DNA from: Bacillus paralicheniformis
GTDB taxonomy: Bacteria > Bacillota > Bacilli > Bacillales > Bacillaceae
Length of the DNA stretch: 64,000 bases
Reading direction: 5' to 3'
Assembly: GCF_001042485.2 (NCBI RefSeq)
Contig: NZ_LBMN02000012.1
Span: 372,001-436,000, forward strand
This document shows, one piece after another, positions 38,635-47,342 of this stretch (position 1 is its first letter; each line of letters starts with the position of its first letter). A model generated the notes under the pieces. That model saw nothing but the letters and a program-made list of their open reading frames with translations, was not told the origin of the DNA and searched no databases. Made by a program: the position numbers and the translations under genes.

Positions 38635-39627
38635 ATGAAAGCGATCATCCATGAAGGAATCAAGGGCCTTTCAGGGCTGAAATATACAGATGTTTCCGAC
38701 AAAACGCCCGGTCCGGGTGAAGTCAAAATCAGACTGAAAGCGGCCGGGCTGAACCACCGTGACTTGTTCCTCTTTCAATCCAGGGAAGCGGGGGATGCCC
38801 CGTTTATACCCGGCTCCGACGGAGCAGGCACGATCGAAGAGACAGGCGAAGGTGTTCAGGGCCTCGCCGTTCATACAGAGGTGATCATCAATCCGAGCAT
38901 CGGCTGGGAATATACGGATTCTGTTCCGCAAGTACCTGACATTCTCGGCGGCCCATCTGACGGAACCTTCGCAGAGCATGTCATCGTCCCGGCGAAGCAC
39001 GTGTTGAAAAAGCCGGCGCACCTTTCCTGGGAGGAAGCAGGCGTCCTGCCTTTATCCGCTCTGACTGCTTACAGGGCGTTATTTACGAAAGGACATTTGA
39101 AAAAAGGCGAACACGTCTTAATACCGGGAATCGGCGGAGGCGTCGCCACAAATGCGCTGCTCATGGCAAAGGCCGCGGGGGCGCGGGTGACTGTAACCTC
39201 CCGAAGCGAAGAAAAAAGAAAAGAAGCGCTCCGCTATGGAGCCGACTTCGCAATGGACAGCCGCGGCCTGTGGAAAGAAAGCTTGGGCGGGGAACGGGTT
39301 GATTTGATCCTCGACAGCATCGGCCCGGCAACTTTTGCGAATTATTTCGATGTCATCGAGCCGAACGGAAGGATCATCAATTTCGGCGCCAGCTCGGGAG
39401 ACAGCATCCAGCTTCCGCTGCGCTCGCTCTTTTTCCCGCAAATCAGCATCATCGGCACTTCGATGGGCAGCCTCGAAGAATTTCGGCAAATGATTGATTT
39501 TATCGAACGCCATTCGCTTAAGCCGGTGCTTGATCAAGTGTTTCCTTTATCAGAAGCGGTTGCAGCCTTTAAACGGATGAAAGACGGGGAGCAGTTTGGA
39601 AATATCGCTTTGCAAATAGGTGGGTAA
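38635..39627 (+). CDS. zinc-free quinone oxidoreductase (YogA-like)
   Basis: The 330-residue MDR-superfamily protein has a GroES-like N-terminal domain ([36 protein letters not shown]) and a Rossmann domain with the nucleotide motif [20 protein letters not shown]. Zinc ligands of alcohol dehydrogenases are lacking, so an NADPH:quinone or enone reductase is likely. It resembles B. subtilis YogA, which is located elsewhere there; thus it is an addition at this locus. ATG 38635 follows GGAGGGAATTTTTT. It ends before a G11 tract and a terminator. Confidence 0.85.
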   Translation: MKAIIHEGIKGLSGLKYTDVSDKTPGPGEVKIRLKAAGLNHRDLFLFQSREAGDAPFIPGSDGAGTIEETGEGVQGLAVHTEVIINPSIGWEYTDSVPQVPDILGGPSDGTFAEHVIVPAKHVLKKPAHLSWEEAGVLPLSALTAYRALFTKGHLKKGEHVLIPGIGGGVATNALLMAKAAGARVTVTSRSEEKRKEALRYGADFAMDSRGLWKESLGGERVDLILDSIGPATFANYFDVIEPNGRIINFGASSGDSIQLPLRSLFFPQISIIGTSMGSLEEFRQMIDFIERHSLKPVLDQVFPLSEAVAAFKRMKDGEQFGNIALQIGG

Positions 39628-39632
39628 ACTCT

Positions 39633-39676
39633 GGGGGGGGGGGAACGGCGGCTTGCCATGTCATCAGCCGCCGTTT
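39633..39676 (+). terminator. G11 tract followed by a terminator
   Basis: A run of eleven G (39633-39643) precedes a perfect 10-bp stem AACGGCGGCT/AGCCGCCGTT (39644-39653 with 39666-39675) with a 12-nt loop and a short T run. Confidence 0.65.
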
Positions 39677-39728
39677 CAAGCTGCCTTTTTGGTTTCGCCG
39701 GAAAAAAAGGCCGCCTGAAAGATTCAGG

Positions 39729-40640
39729 TCAGCCCCATAATGAAAGCAGCCACAGCACGACCGGTAGGGTGACGATGCTGAGCATTGTACTGATAAAAGT
39801 CGCGCTTGAAACGATTTCCGGCTTTGTTTCAAACTGCACCGCCATCAAAGTTGTATTCGCCGCCGTCGGCATGGCGGCCGCCAACACCATGATCTGTTTG
39901 ACCAGTCCGTCGACGGGAAGAATCAGCGCAAACCCCAAGGCAATGAGCGGAGACACGAATAATTTCAGCAAGAGCGAGTAGGAAATTTTCCGGTATTCGA
40001 TATGTTGAAAGGAGATCACCGCAAGCTGCATGCCGAGAATAATCATGATCGTCGGAATCGCGGCGTCCCCTACCAATTTAATTCCTGTCATTAACTGTTC
40101 GGGAATCGAAATATGCCCCAGCTGAAAGCATATGCCGAGCAGCGCACCGTATGCGACCGGCATCCGGATAACCCTTGTCATCACAATTTTAAATCCGCCC
40201 GCTTCAGGGCTTCCTTTCGCTGCATAATATATGCCGATCGTGCTCATGACAAGCTGCTGAAGCACCATCAGCACAACGGCGATATCAAGCCCGGCCGTGC
40301 CGTAGACAAGCAGGACGACGGGAGTGCCGTAGTTTCCGTTATTCATGAAAGCGGATGATAAAACGAGAGCGCATCGCTCCTGATTGGAATACCCGTGAAC
40401 ATATGAAATGAGGTAGACAAATAGAATCAAAATGAAACAGAGGCCGAGACAATAGACAGACATATAGATATAATCCATCGTCAGCTTGTTCTCATAAAAC
40501 GTATCAAACGCTAAAAACGGAGACATTAAATACAGGGACATTTTAGATAGGTTCTGAATATCAAAATGAAGCAGCTTTTGTCCGATGAACCCGATCGCAA
40601 ATATCCCGAAAACCGGCAGTAAAACAAGCACAAACTCCAT
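39729..40640 (-). CDS. AEC-family (auxin efflux carrier-like) transporter
   Basis: The 303-residue protein has ten predicted membrane helices in two halves, typical of the AEC family, with the conserved NNGNYGTPV in helix 4 and MPTAANTTLMAVQF in helix 9. Bacterial members carry malate, malonate or other carboxylates; the substrate here is unknown. ATG 40640 follows AAGGTGCATC. A 46-codon frame (40795-40655, MKKIAAHLAKQG...) ends 14 nt ahead of it on the same strand but has no Shine-Dalgarno. Confidence 0.85.
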   Translation of the reverse strand: MEFVLVLLPVFGIFAIGFIGQKLLHFDIQNLSKMSLYLMSPFLAFDTFYENKLTMDYIYMSVYCLGLCFILILFVYLISYVHGYSNQERCALVLSSAFMNNGNYGTPVVLLVYGTAGLDIAVVLMVLQQLVMSTIGIYYAAKGSPEAGGFKIVMTRVIRMPVAYGALLGICFQLGHISIPEQLMTGIKLVGDAAIPTIMIILGMQLAVISFQHIEYRKISYSLLLKLFVSPLIALGFALILPVDGLVKQIMVLAAAMPTAANTTLMAVQFETKPEIVSSATFISTMLSIVTLPVVLWLLSLWG

Positions 40641-41376
40641 GATGCACCTTCTTTTTATGTATAACCGTTCTCATTAATACTATCAATCATATAGAAAATT
40701 CCGTTTGTTTTCAACGGGGTTTCCAGCCCGTTTGCAGAAAAAGAGCTCCCGTATACCCGGCCCTGCTTGGCTAGGTGTGCGGCAATCTTCTTCATGTTCT
40801 GGGATGCGGCTGTGAGGGAACTTGTTCACTCACATTCTGTTTTCCCTGAAACAGACAAACGATTTTGTGGGCCTCCCATATATGCCGGGTGATGACTTTC
40901 TGGCGGTTCTTTGATCTTGGCAGTGCTCAAGCAATCGGCATGTTTCAGGATTTTTATATGACCGGCAGCCTTTTCGGTCTTGCTGGTTTGGGCAAATGTA
41001 ACTGCCTTTTTCACTGTCATCATGAAACTTCCATATATCACTCCCCCCCCTTTCCGCGGGCAAATAAAAACCGCAGACAAAAGAAGACAACCGATGCCTC
41101 TACTGTCTGCGGGGAGTTGCGGATGTCCGTCTATTCCGATTTTAATGAGTGCGATAAGCATTGGTTAAGGAAGGACACGAACTCTTCCGCAGGATGAATG
41201 AGCCATGAGCTTTTCCTTGTGTATCACATTCAGGTTGACGTTGCTGTCTCATTGTCGTTCAGCTCCGTTGCTTTTTTCTTACTTTGTAAGCACACCCGCC
41301 TAATCCCATTTCATCATCATCTTTTTCCAAAAACGGACGGCATTTGTATGTTTCATCGGATGGATTTGCCCTTTGT
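40641..41376. other. degenerate intergenic region with gene relics
   Basis: No convincing intact gene is seen in these 736 bases. Minus-strand relics include a C-terminal frame ending HPAEEFVSFLNQCLSHSLKSE (stop 41133-41131), followed at once by an inverted repeat CCGCAGACA/TGTCTGCGG (41079-41117) with a TTTTTATTTG tail, the look of a gene end with its terminator. Further left are a 65-codon frame (41023-40826, start MMTVKKAVTFAQ) and the 46-codon frame at 40795-40655, both without good ribosome binding sites. An eight- to nine-base C run lies at 41042-41050. I take the region as decayed genes. Confidence 0.45.
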
Positions 41377-42177
41377 TTATGATACCCGCTTTATTTCTTG
41401 TCTGGAGCGGTCTTTCTTGTGGTATCCAATAAAATAAATGAGACCGACAAACACGGCTCCGCCAATGACATTGCCGATAAAAGCCGGAATGATGTTTCCG
41501 ATAAACTGCCCCCATGTGAACGAGCCTGCAAAAATGGCTGCGGGAATCACAAACATGTTGGCGACAACGTGCTGAAATCCGATGGCCACAAAAGCCATAA
41601 TTGGGAACCAGATGCCAAGGATTTTTCCTGCTCCGTCTTGGGCGCCGAAAGAAAGCCATACCGCAAGACATACAAGCCAGTTACAGCCGATGCCGGAAAT
41701 GAGAACCTTGCCGAAGCTCATATCCAGTTTTCCTTGTGCAACGGCGATCGTTTTTTCTAAATAAGGGCCTGTTTCAGTCAATCCAACCAAATGTCCGAAA
41801 AAGTAAGCAACAAACAGTGCGCCGATTAAGTTCATCATCGTAACGATTCCCCAGTTAACCGCCAATTGTTTCAGTGATATTTTTCTTGAAAATAAAGCCA
41901 TCGCAACGGACATCATATTCCCTGTGATCAATTCAGCGCCAGCGAGCACCACAAGTATCAGACCGACAGGAAATACGGCAGCTCCGATCAGGCTGGACAG
42001 GCTTCCCCATTCTTTCGGCAGGTCGCCGATTACCCTGATATCAAGCAAGTACCCAAGCGCGATAAATGCGCCGCCTAAAAACCCCAATACAAGCAGAGCC
42101 GGCAGCGGGAGCTGTACTTTTTTCATTCCTGCTTCAATTGCCGCATCCGCTATTTCATCCGGTTTTCGAAAAGCCAT
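41377..42177 (-). CDS. yrhG: formate/nitrite transporter family protein (YrhG-like)
   Basis: The 266-residue FNT-family channel has six membrane helices and the half-helix motifs VLAGAELITGNMM and GFQHVVANMFVIP; the latter holds the central histidine that gates proton-coupled formate or nitrite passage (the family pattern is HVVANM-like). The length equals B. subtilis YrhG. ATG 42177 (MAFRKPDEI) is preferred because GGAGGGG lies 6 nt upstream; ATG 42192 would put that site inside the gene. A terminator in its 5' leader suggests attenuation control. Confidence 0.88.
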   Translation of the reverse strand: MAFRKPDEIADAAIEAGMKKVQLPLPALLVLGFLGGAFIALGYLLDIRVIGDLPKEWGSLSSLIGAAVFPVGLILVVLAGAELITGNMMSVAMALFSRKISLKQLAVNWGIVTMMNLIGALFVAYFFGHLVGLTETGPYLEKTIAVAQGKLDMSFGKVLISGIGCNWLVCLAVWLSFGAQDGAGKILGIWFPIMAFVAIGFQHVVANMFVIPAAIFAGSFTWGQFIGNIIPAFIGNVIGGAVFVGLIYFIGYHKKDRSRQEIKRVS

Positions 42178-42230
42178 ACTAAACCCCTCCATGATTTCTT
42201 CTTTTCTCACAGTTATGGCAGAAAGACAAT

Positions 42231-42283
42231 AAAAAAAGGCAGCACTCAAATAACCTGTGTCAACCAGGCGTTTGAATGCTGCC
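42231..42283 (-). promoter_or_regulatory. strong terminator in the leader of the formate/nitrite transporter gene
   Basis: On the minus strand GGCAGCATTCAAA pairs with TTTGAGTGCTGCC (one G-U), with an inner CCTG/CAGG stem, followed by TTTTTTTATTG. It stands 54 nt before the start codon and about 160 nt after a predicted promoter, so it is an attenuator candidate; alternatively it ends transcripts from the ABC-F gene. Upstream is another hairpin, TTGTATG-GGTATG-CATACAA (42288-42307). Confidence 0.65.
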
Positions 42284-42396
42284 TAACTTGTATGCATACC
42301 CATACAACAAAATCAAGCAGTATTAAGATATCGAAAGAGAATATATACAGTCCGTGCATACATTCCATTGCTTTTGCCTTCTATAACTGTAGCAAT

Positions 42397-42426
42397 ATCC
42401 TATCAAATGTGATAAAAATGTGTCAA
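42397..42426 (-). promoter_or_regulatory. predicted promoter of the formate/nitrite transporter gene
   Basis: On the minus strand TTGACA (42426-42421) and TAGGAT (42402-42397) are spaced by 18 bp. The -35 contains the stop codon of the ABC-F gene. The transcript would have a leader of about 210 nt. Confidence 0.55.
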
Positions 42427-44051
42427 CCCTGCCGCCGTTTCTCTCTTGCGAATGTATAGTTCCCTTCATACTTGACGAGTTTCTTGCCGTCAAGCCACCA
42501 GGTAACATTGAAAAGCCGGTCAAGAAAGTATCTGTCGTGCGAAACCGCAATAATCGTCCCTTGAAATTGGCTTAATGCTTCTTCAAGCATCTCCTTCGAT
42601 TCGATATCCAAATGGTTTGTCGGCTCATCGAGGATCAGCACATTATGGTTTTGGTGAACGAGCTGGGCCAAGCGGAGCCGCATCCGTTCGCCTCCGCTTA
42701 AATTTTTCACTTTTTGAAAGACGGATTGGCCGAAAAACAAAAACTTTGCAAGCAACATTCTGGCTTCGCCTTCTGATGCAGAAACATGTTCACGGAATTC
42801 GGCTAAAACCGTGCGCTCTTCCTCCATTTCGCCGACATGCTGCGTCAGATATGCGGCCGATAAATTGCTGCCAAGCTGCACGTCACCGCTGTCCGGCGTT
42901 TCCTTCCCGCTAATGATGTTGAGCAGCGTCGTTTTGCCGCTGCCGTTCTCTCCGACGATGGCGGCGCGCTCCTGAAAACGGACATGCATATTGAGATTGT
43001 CAAAAAGCAACCGCTCACCGAAGCTTTTGCAGACATCCTCAAGCCTGACGACATCTTTTCCGCTTCGTTCATCCATGCTGAAAGCTAAATCGATCTTTTT
43101 GCGTTCCAGTACGGGTTTTTTCACCTTCCCCATGCGTTCCAAAGCTTTTTCCATGCTTTTCGCTCGCCGGTGCAGGCCGTCATTCGGAGGATTGGCGCGA
43201 TTCGCCCATTCCTTCAGCCGCTTGATCGTTTCCTTCATTTTTTTGATTTTCTTCTGCTGATCCTGATAGTCATGAAATTCTCTCATGAGGCGCTCTTCCC
43301 GTTCATCGGCATAATGTGTATAGCCGCCTTTGGAAAAGTGAAGCTCTCCCTGGTCGATTTCAAGAATTGAGGTGACCGCTTCATCCAGGAAATAGCGATC
43401 ATGCGATACGATGACTGCTGTGCCTTTGTACTGCTTTAAAAAAGATGTCAGCCATTCGATCGCTGTCAAATCCAAATGGTTTGTCGGTTCATCCAGCAAA
43501 AGCAGATCCGGAGCTGCCAAGAGAAGCCTGGCAAGACCCGCTTTCGTCCGTTCTCCTCCGCTTAACTCCCGCCACTCGGCATCGAGTAGCCGCTCAATAT
43601 TCAAACCGTGCGCCACCCGTTCGATTTGCGCACTGATGCCGTAGCCGCCTTTTCGCTGAAATTCATCTTGCAAAGCCCCGTACTTTTCCAAAAGAAGACT
43701 GAGTTTTTCCGCGTCCTTTTCAACCGCCAATTGCCGTTCAATCCGGGAAAGCTTCTGCTGTGTGTCCCATAATGATGAAAAAACGTCATAGAGCAGCTCT
43801 TTTACCGTTTTCCTGCCGTCCCATGCGGGATTTTGCTCCAAGAGCCCCGTTGATAATCCTTTTTTCCAAGTCACAAGGCCTTCATCAGGTTTCATTTGGC
43901 CGCCGATCAGCTTTAACAACGTCGTTTTCCCTTCCCCGTTTCGTCCGATCAGACCGATTCGCTCCCCTTGGTGCAGGTCCCATGACAGCCCGCTGAAAAT
44001 CGTATGTCCTCCGTATGTTTGCCCGACACGTTGCAAACTGCATATTATCAT
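42423..44051 (-). CDS. ABC-F protein, probable antibiotic-resistance ribosome protection factor
   Basis: The 542-residue protein has two ATPase domains (Walker A GRNGEGKTTLL and GENGSGKTTLL, signatures LSGGERTKAG and LSGGERMRLR, Walker B LLLLDEPTNHLD and LILDEPTNHLD), no membrane segments, and a basic helical linker (about 240-315, QQKKIKKMKETIKRLKEWAN), the P-site tRNA interaction motif of ABC-F factors. Length and the long linker resemble the resistance ABC-Fs (Vga, Lsa, VmlR type) more than housekeeping EttA. ATG 44051 follows GCGGAGGAAAGATAG. A leader peptide and terminator upstream point to drug-induced expression. The antibiotic class is unknown. Confidence 0.87.
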   Translation of the reverse strand: MIICSLQRVGQTYGGHTIFSGLSWDLHQGERIGLIGRNGEGKTTLLKLIGGQMKPDEGLVTWKKGLSTGLLEQNPAWDGRKTVKELLYDVFSSLWDTQQKLSRIERQLAVEKDAEKLSLLLEKYGALQDEFQRKGGYGISAQIERVAHGLNIERLLDAEWRELSGGERTKAGLARLLLAAPDLLLLDEPTNHLDLTAIEWLTSFLKQYKGTAVIVSHDRYFLDEAVTSILEIDQGELHFSKGGYTHYADEREERLMREFHDYQDQQKKIKKMKETIKRLKEWANRANPPNDGLHRRAKSMEKALERMGKVKKPVLERKKIDLAFSMDERSGKDVVRLEDVCKSFGERLLFDNLNMHVRFQERAAIVGENGSGKTTLLNIISGKETPDSGDVQLGSNLSAAYLTQHVGEMEEERTVLAEFREHVSASEGEARMLLAKFLFFGQSVFQKVKNLSGGERMRLRLAQLVHQNHNVLILDEPTNHLDIESKEMLEEALSQFQGTIIAVSHDRYFLDRLFNVTWWLDGKKLVKYEGNYTFAREKRRQG

Positions 44052-44090
44052 CTATCTTTCCTCCGCATCCCGTGAAGAGACACTGAGCAT

Positions 44091-44122
44091 AAAAAAGACG
44101 GCAGAGCTTACACCCCGCCGTC
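44091..44122 (-). promoter_or_regulatory. attenuator terminator of the ABC-F gene
   Basis: On the minus strand GACGGC and GCCGTC enclose a 14-nt loop and are followed by TTTTTT, 40 nt before the ABC-F start. Flanking GTGAGAGACA (44160-44151, at the leader stop) can pair with TGTCTCTTCAC (44082-44072), closing a larger structure; the leader sequence TTACAC can pair with GTGTAA of the terminator loop. Confidence 0.7.
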
Positions 44123-44156
44123 AGCATCAGAAAATCCGATTGTGGGCAGATGTCTC

Positions 44157-44291
44157 TCACTGGTATTTTTTCCAATTGAATGTGTAAAAAAGGGCAGACT
44201 GATCCCGTAATACGCATTCCCCGGAAAAAATCGCGCGACAAATATACAGATGAGCTTGCATATCCGTCATGCGCTTACCAGTTTGATTCAT
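44157..44291 (-). CDS. leader peptide of the ABC-F gene, 44 residues
   Basis: An excellent AAAAGGAGGTGG precedes ATG 44291. The frame encodes a 44-residue peptide (starting MNQTGKRMTDMQAHLYICRA, ending FNWKKYQ) and stops 35 nt before the terminator stem. No promoter or other gene lies between it and the ABC-F gene. Its place between promoter and terminator is that of leader ORFs controlling erm, vmlR and lsa-type genes, where a drug-stalled ribosome prevents termination. The peptide itself is not one I recognise. Confidence 0.65.
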   Translation of the reverse strand: MNQTGKRMTDMQAHLYICRAIFSGECVLRDQSALFYTFNWKKYQ

Positions 44292-44317
44292 CTTTTCCAC
44301 CTCCTTTTAATAGTTAC

Positions 44318-44346
44318 AATATATGAAAAATAGAGAGAAAAGTCAA
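44318..44346 (-). promoter_or_regulatory. sigma-A promoter of the leader peptide-ABC-F unit
   Basis: On the minus strand TTGACT (44346-44341), 17 bp and TATATT (44323-44318). Transcription would begin near 44311, about 20 nt before the leader start codon. Confidence 0.7.
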
Positions 44347-44350
44347 CATG

Positions 44351-44376
44351 AAAAGCCGGCCTCAAGCGGCCGGCAC
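44351..44376 (-). terminator. intrinsic terminator after yhcX
   Basis: GCCGGCC and GGCCGGC form a 7-bp GC stem with a 6-nt loop and a TTTTC tail on the minus strand. Confidence 0.7.
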
Positions 44377-44385
44377 ACGAATCTG

Positions 44386-45924
44386 CTATTTTTGATAATG
44401 AATCCGGTAGATGTCATGGCGTCTGTCTTTGAGCTGCCGGACCGTTCCGTCCTGCCGCTGCCTTCTGAGAATTTCCAGGTCGACATCGCCGATGACCACC
44501 ATTTCAATGTTCGGATTGCATTCGCCGACGATTCCGTCCCTTGCGAATTCAAAATCTGAAGGAGCGAAAATCGCGGATTGCGCATATTGGATATCCATAT
44601 TTTCGGTTTGCGGCAGATTGCCGACCGTACCGGAAATAACCGTGTACACCTGATTTTCAACCGCTCTTGCTTGAGCGCAGTATCTGACTCGCAAGTAGCC
44701 TTGGCGGTCTTCCGTGCAGAAAGGGGTAAAAATAATCTTGGCCCCTTTTTCGGTTGCGATTCTGCCGAGTTCCGGGAACTCGATGTCATAGCAGATCTGG
44801 ATCGCGATTTTGCCGCAGTCTGTGTCAAAGACGCGCACTTCGTCCCCCCTGCTGATGCCCCACCATTTTCGTTCATTCGGGGTAATATGAAGCTTATATT
44901 GCTTTTCGATCGTTCCGTCTCTTCTGAACAAGTAAGCGATATTGTAGATCTTCCCTTCTTCTTCAACGAAGTGGGAACCGCCGATAATGTTGACATTGTA
45001 TTTAACGGCAAGATCTGTGAACAGGCTGATATAGTCTTCTGTATATTCGGTAATCCGCTGAACGGCCAGGCTCGGTGAGCGCTCTTCAAGAAACGACATC
45101 AGCTGCGTCGTAAAGATTTCGGGATAGACGGCAAAATCCGCTCCCGCGTCTGAAGCTACATCTGCATAGTATTCGACTTGGTTGGCAAACTCCTCGAAGG
45201 AATGAATCTGCTTCATCTCATATTGAATCACACAGATTCTCACCGGAAAAGCTGATTTGTAATAGCGCTTCGTCTGCGGCAAGTAGTCGACATTATTCCA
45301 CTCCATCAATGTCGCATATTTGCTTGATGCTCTGTCATCCGGGAGATAGTTCGGGTTGATCCTCATCATCGTAAATCCGTTCAACAGTTGAAACGAAAGG
45401 ACCGGATCATAGATCTGGTGGTGGATGACTTGTTCGACATACTCCCTCGGCGTCATCTCGGAAGCGTACTTATGATAGTTCGGAATCCTGCCGCCGATGA
45501 TAATGCTCTTTAAATTTAAGCGCCTTGCCAGATCTTTACGCGCTTCATAGAGACGGTGGCCGATCTTCATCCGTCTGTATTCAGGATGAACCATAACCTC
45601 GATCCCGTACATGTTTAAGCCGTCGGGATTATGATTCGTAATATACCCGTCGTCTGTAATATCCTGCCATGTATGTCTGTCATCATATTCATCAAAGTTG
45701 ATCAACAGGCTTGAACAGGAACCGATCACTTCTCCGTCAAGCTCTGCGCAAAACTGGCCTTCCGGGAAGTGTTCCAAATGGCTTTCCAGATGTTCCCGTT
45801 TCCATGGGATCATTCCCGGAAAACATAGCTCTTGAAGCCCGATGATGCTGTCGATATCTTTTTCTTCAATATTGCGGATGACAATCTTTTTTTCAAAGCG
45901 GGAAAGATCCAGTTTTTCAGACAC
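44386..45924 (-). CDS. yhcX: GNAT-nitrilase fusion protein YhcX
   Basis: The 512-residue protein fuses an N-terminal GNAT acetyltransferase domain (about 14-200, with EVMVHPEYRRMKIGHRLYEARKD) to a C-terminal carbon-nitrogen hydrolase domain (about 225-500). The nitrilase triad is Glu in DFAVYPEIF, Lys in YKLHITPNER and Cys in IQICYDIEFPE. The B. subtilis homologue is YhcX, described as an amidohydrolase or indole-3-acetonitrile-type hydrolase with uncertain substrate. It starts at GTG 45924, 8 nt behind GGAGG. It lies 23 nt after yhcW. Confidence 0.93.
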   Translation of the reverse strand: MSEKLDLSRFEKKIVIRNIEEKDIDSIIGLQELCFPGMIPWKREHLESHLEHFPEGQFCAELDGEVIGSCSSLLINFDEYDDRHTWQDITDDGYITNHNPDGLNMYGIEVMVHPEYRRMKIGHRLYEARKDLARRLNLKSIIIGGRIPNYHKYASEMTPREYVEQVIHHQIYDPVLSFQLLNGFTMMRINPNYLPDDRASSKYATLMEWNNVDYLPQTKRYYKSAFPVRICVIQYEMKQIHSFEEFANQVEYYADVASDAGADFAVYPEIFTTQLMSFLEERSPSLAVQRITEYTEDYISLFTDLAVKYNVNIIGGSHFVEEEGKIYNIAYLFRRDGTIEKQYKLHITPNERKWWGISRGDEVRVFDTDCGKIAIQICYDIEFPELGRIATEKGAKIIFTPFCTEDRQGYLRVRYCAQARAVENQVYTVISGTVGNLPQTENMDIQYAQSAIFAPSDFEFARDGIVGECNPNIEMVVIGDVDLEILRRQRQDGTVRQLKDRRHDIYRIHYQK

Positions 45925-45947
45925 GTCCCATTCCTCCTCTGCCTTCT

Positions 45948-46610
45948 TTATGATGGGTCGGAAATTTTTTCGATCAGCTGTTCCAGCTCCATTTCCGCCA
46001 TTGATTCCAAACGGTGGTCATAATGCTCGAACAGCAGGCTTTTCGTTACTTTATTCGGTACAATGACACATTTCATTCCGGCTCTTTTCGCGGCGATTGA
46101 TCCGTTGACAGAATCTTCGAACGCAATGCACTCTTCAGGCTTCACACCGAGACATTCCGCCGCTTTTAAATAGAGTTCCGGGTTCGGTTTGACTTCCTCA
46201 ACATCATCGGCCGTTCTGATGCACTCGAAATCATCGTACAGGCCGATTTGTTTCAAATGCTGAGACACCCATTTATAATCCGAGCTTGACGCCAGGCCGA
46301 TTTTTAAACCGAGCTCTTTCGCCGCGGACAAATAAGCTTCCACACCGGGACGCGCTTTTTCGCTTTCCATTCTTTTCGTAAAACGCTCTTGCCTCAATTT
46401 CGTCAATTGCTCATGGTCCAGCTTTTTTTGCAGCTGTTCCTCCAAATAAGAGAACGGCCGGAATCCGGCGGCCGTGCCGATGACATTTCCCCAAACCGAC
46501 ATTGGCAGCTCTGAGCCGTGCTCTTCAAAAATTTCCTGGAGCACTTCATATTCGTGCGTTTCTGTATCTAAAATAAGACCGTCAAAATCAAATATCACTG
46601 CTTTAATCAT
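45948..46610 (-). CDS. yhcW: HAD-family phosphatase YhcW
   Basis: The 220-residue HAD hydrolase has motif I FDFDGLILDTE, motif II LASSS, motif III Lys in EEVKPNPELY and motif IV FEDSVNG, with a helical cap inserted after motif I (beta-phosphoglucomutase/phosphoglycolate phosphatase subgroup). The substrate is not known. ATG 46610 is the natural start, with a weak Shine-Dalgarno. It is probably co-transcribed with yhcX. Confidence 0.93.
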   Translation of the reverse strand: MIKAVIFDFDGLILDTETHEYEVLQEIFEEHGSELPMSVWGNVIGTAAGFRPFSYLEEQLQKKLDHEQLTKLRQERFTKRMESEKARPGVEAYLSAAKELGLKIGLASSSDYKWVSQHLKQIGLYDDFECIRTADDVEEVKPNPELYLKAAECLGVKPEECIAFEDSVNGSIAAKRAGMKCVIVPNKVTKSLLFEHYDHRLESMAEMELEQLIEKISDPS

Positions 46611-46710
46611 CGCGCTTTAGCCCAACTCCTTTTGACTGTTTGCACCATTCATTGTATCCTTCTTGCCGCCCCTTGAAAAGAGAAGACACTAAAAACCGGT
46701 ATGTATAAAT

Positions 46711-46744
46711 GAAGAAGAGCCTGCTGTAAGAGGCAAGCTCTTCC
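46711..46744 (-). terminator. intrinsic terminator after yhcV
   Basis: GAAGAGC and GCTCTTC arms with an inner GCCT/AGGC pairing; TTCATTTATA follows, a modest T tail. Confidence 0.55.
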
Positions 46745-46748
46745 GTTC

Positions 46749-47174
46749 TTACTGAGTCCGTGCCGGAGTGGAAATGTTCGTAAGCGCCTGTCCGGCAGAT
46801 TCATTGGACATTTCGTTTACCGCCAGATCCCCGAGCGCCAAAATCCCGACTAAATGGTTGTTTTCGACGATCGGCAGACGGCGGATTTGACTCTGAGCCA
46901 TCATCTGTGATGCTTCTTCAAGGCTCATGTTCGGGTTCCCTGACACAACATTTGTTGTCATCACGTTTGAAACAGGTGTCTGCCCATCCTGGCCTTCCGC
47001 TGTCGTTCTGAGCGTGATATCACGGTCTGTGATCATTCCTTTTAACACGCCTTGATCCACGACCGGGATCGCCCCTATATTATGGCGGCTCATCAACTCA
47101 GCCGCTTCTTGAACCGTTTGATTGGAAGAAATTGTTGCCACTTGTCTAGACATCGCATTGCTGATTGTCGTCAA
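46749..47174 (-). CDS. yhcV: CBS-domain protein YhcV
   Basis: The 141-residue protein consists of two CBS repeats (about 8-60 and 73-125, with MSRHNIGAIPVVDQGVLKGM and MMAQSQIRRLPIVENNHLVG). Such stand-alone pairs bind adenine nucleotides. TTG 47174 is the start, with AAGGGG upstream. No partner domain is present. Confidence 0.9.
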   Translation of the reverse strand: MTTISNAMSRQVATISSNQTVQEAAELMSRHNIGAIPVVDQGVLKGMITDRDITLRTTAEGQDGQTPVSNVMTTNVVSGNPNMSLEEASQMMAQSQIRRLPIVENNHLVGILALGDLAVNEMSNESAGQALTNISTPARTQ

Positions 47175-47283
47175 TAGACTGCACCCCTTTCGATTGTTAG
47201 TATGTACAGGTCATGCACATGCTAAAAAGGAAGTTGGCACCATTTCATTGTGTTTTCCGCTTATTTCTTATATCATCTTTTCA

Positions 47284-47320
47284 TAAAAAGAAGAGCTTTT
47301 CCGAAAACGGAACAAGCTCT
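47284..47320 (-). terminator. intrinsic terminator after yhcU
   Basis: AAGAGCTTGTTCCG and CGGAAAAGCTCTT arms (imperfect) are followed on the minus strand by CTTTTTATG. Confidence 0.65.
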
Positions 47321-47342
47321 TTCAATTCAGACAAACCCGGCT

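Noticed and set aside
40826..41161. 111-residue minus-strand frame in the AEC-FNT gap
   Set aside because: It runs through a hairpin terminator and a C/G homopolymer, lacks a ribosome binding site and shows no family features; kept only as part of the degenerate region.
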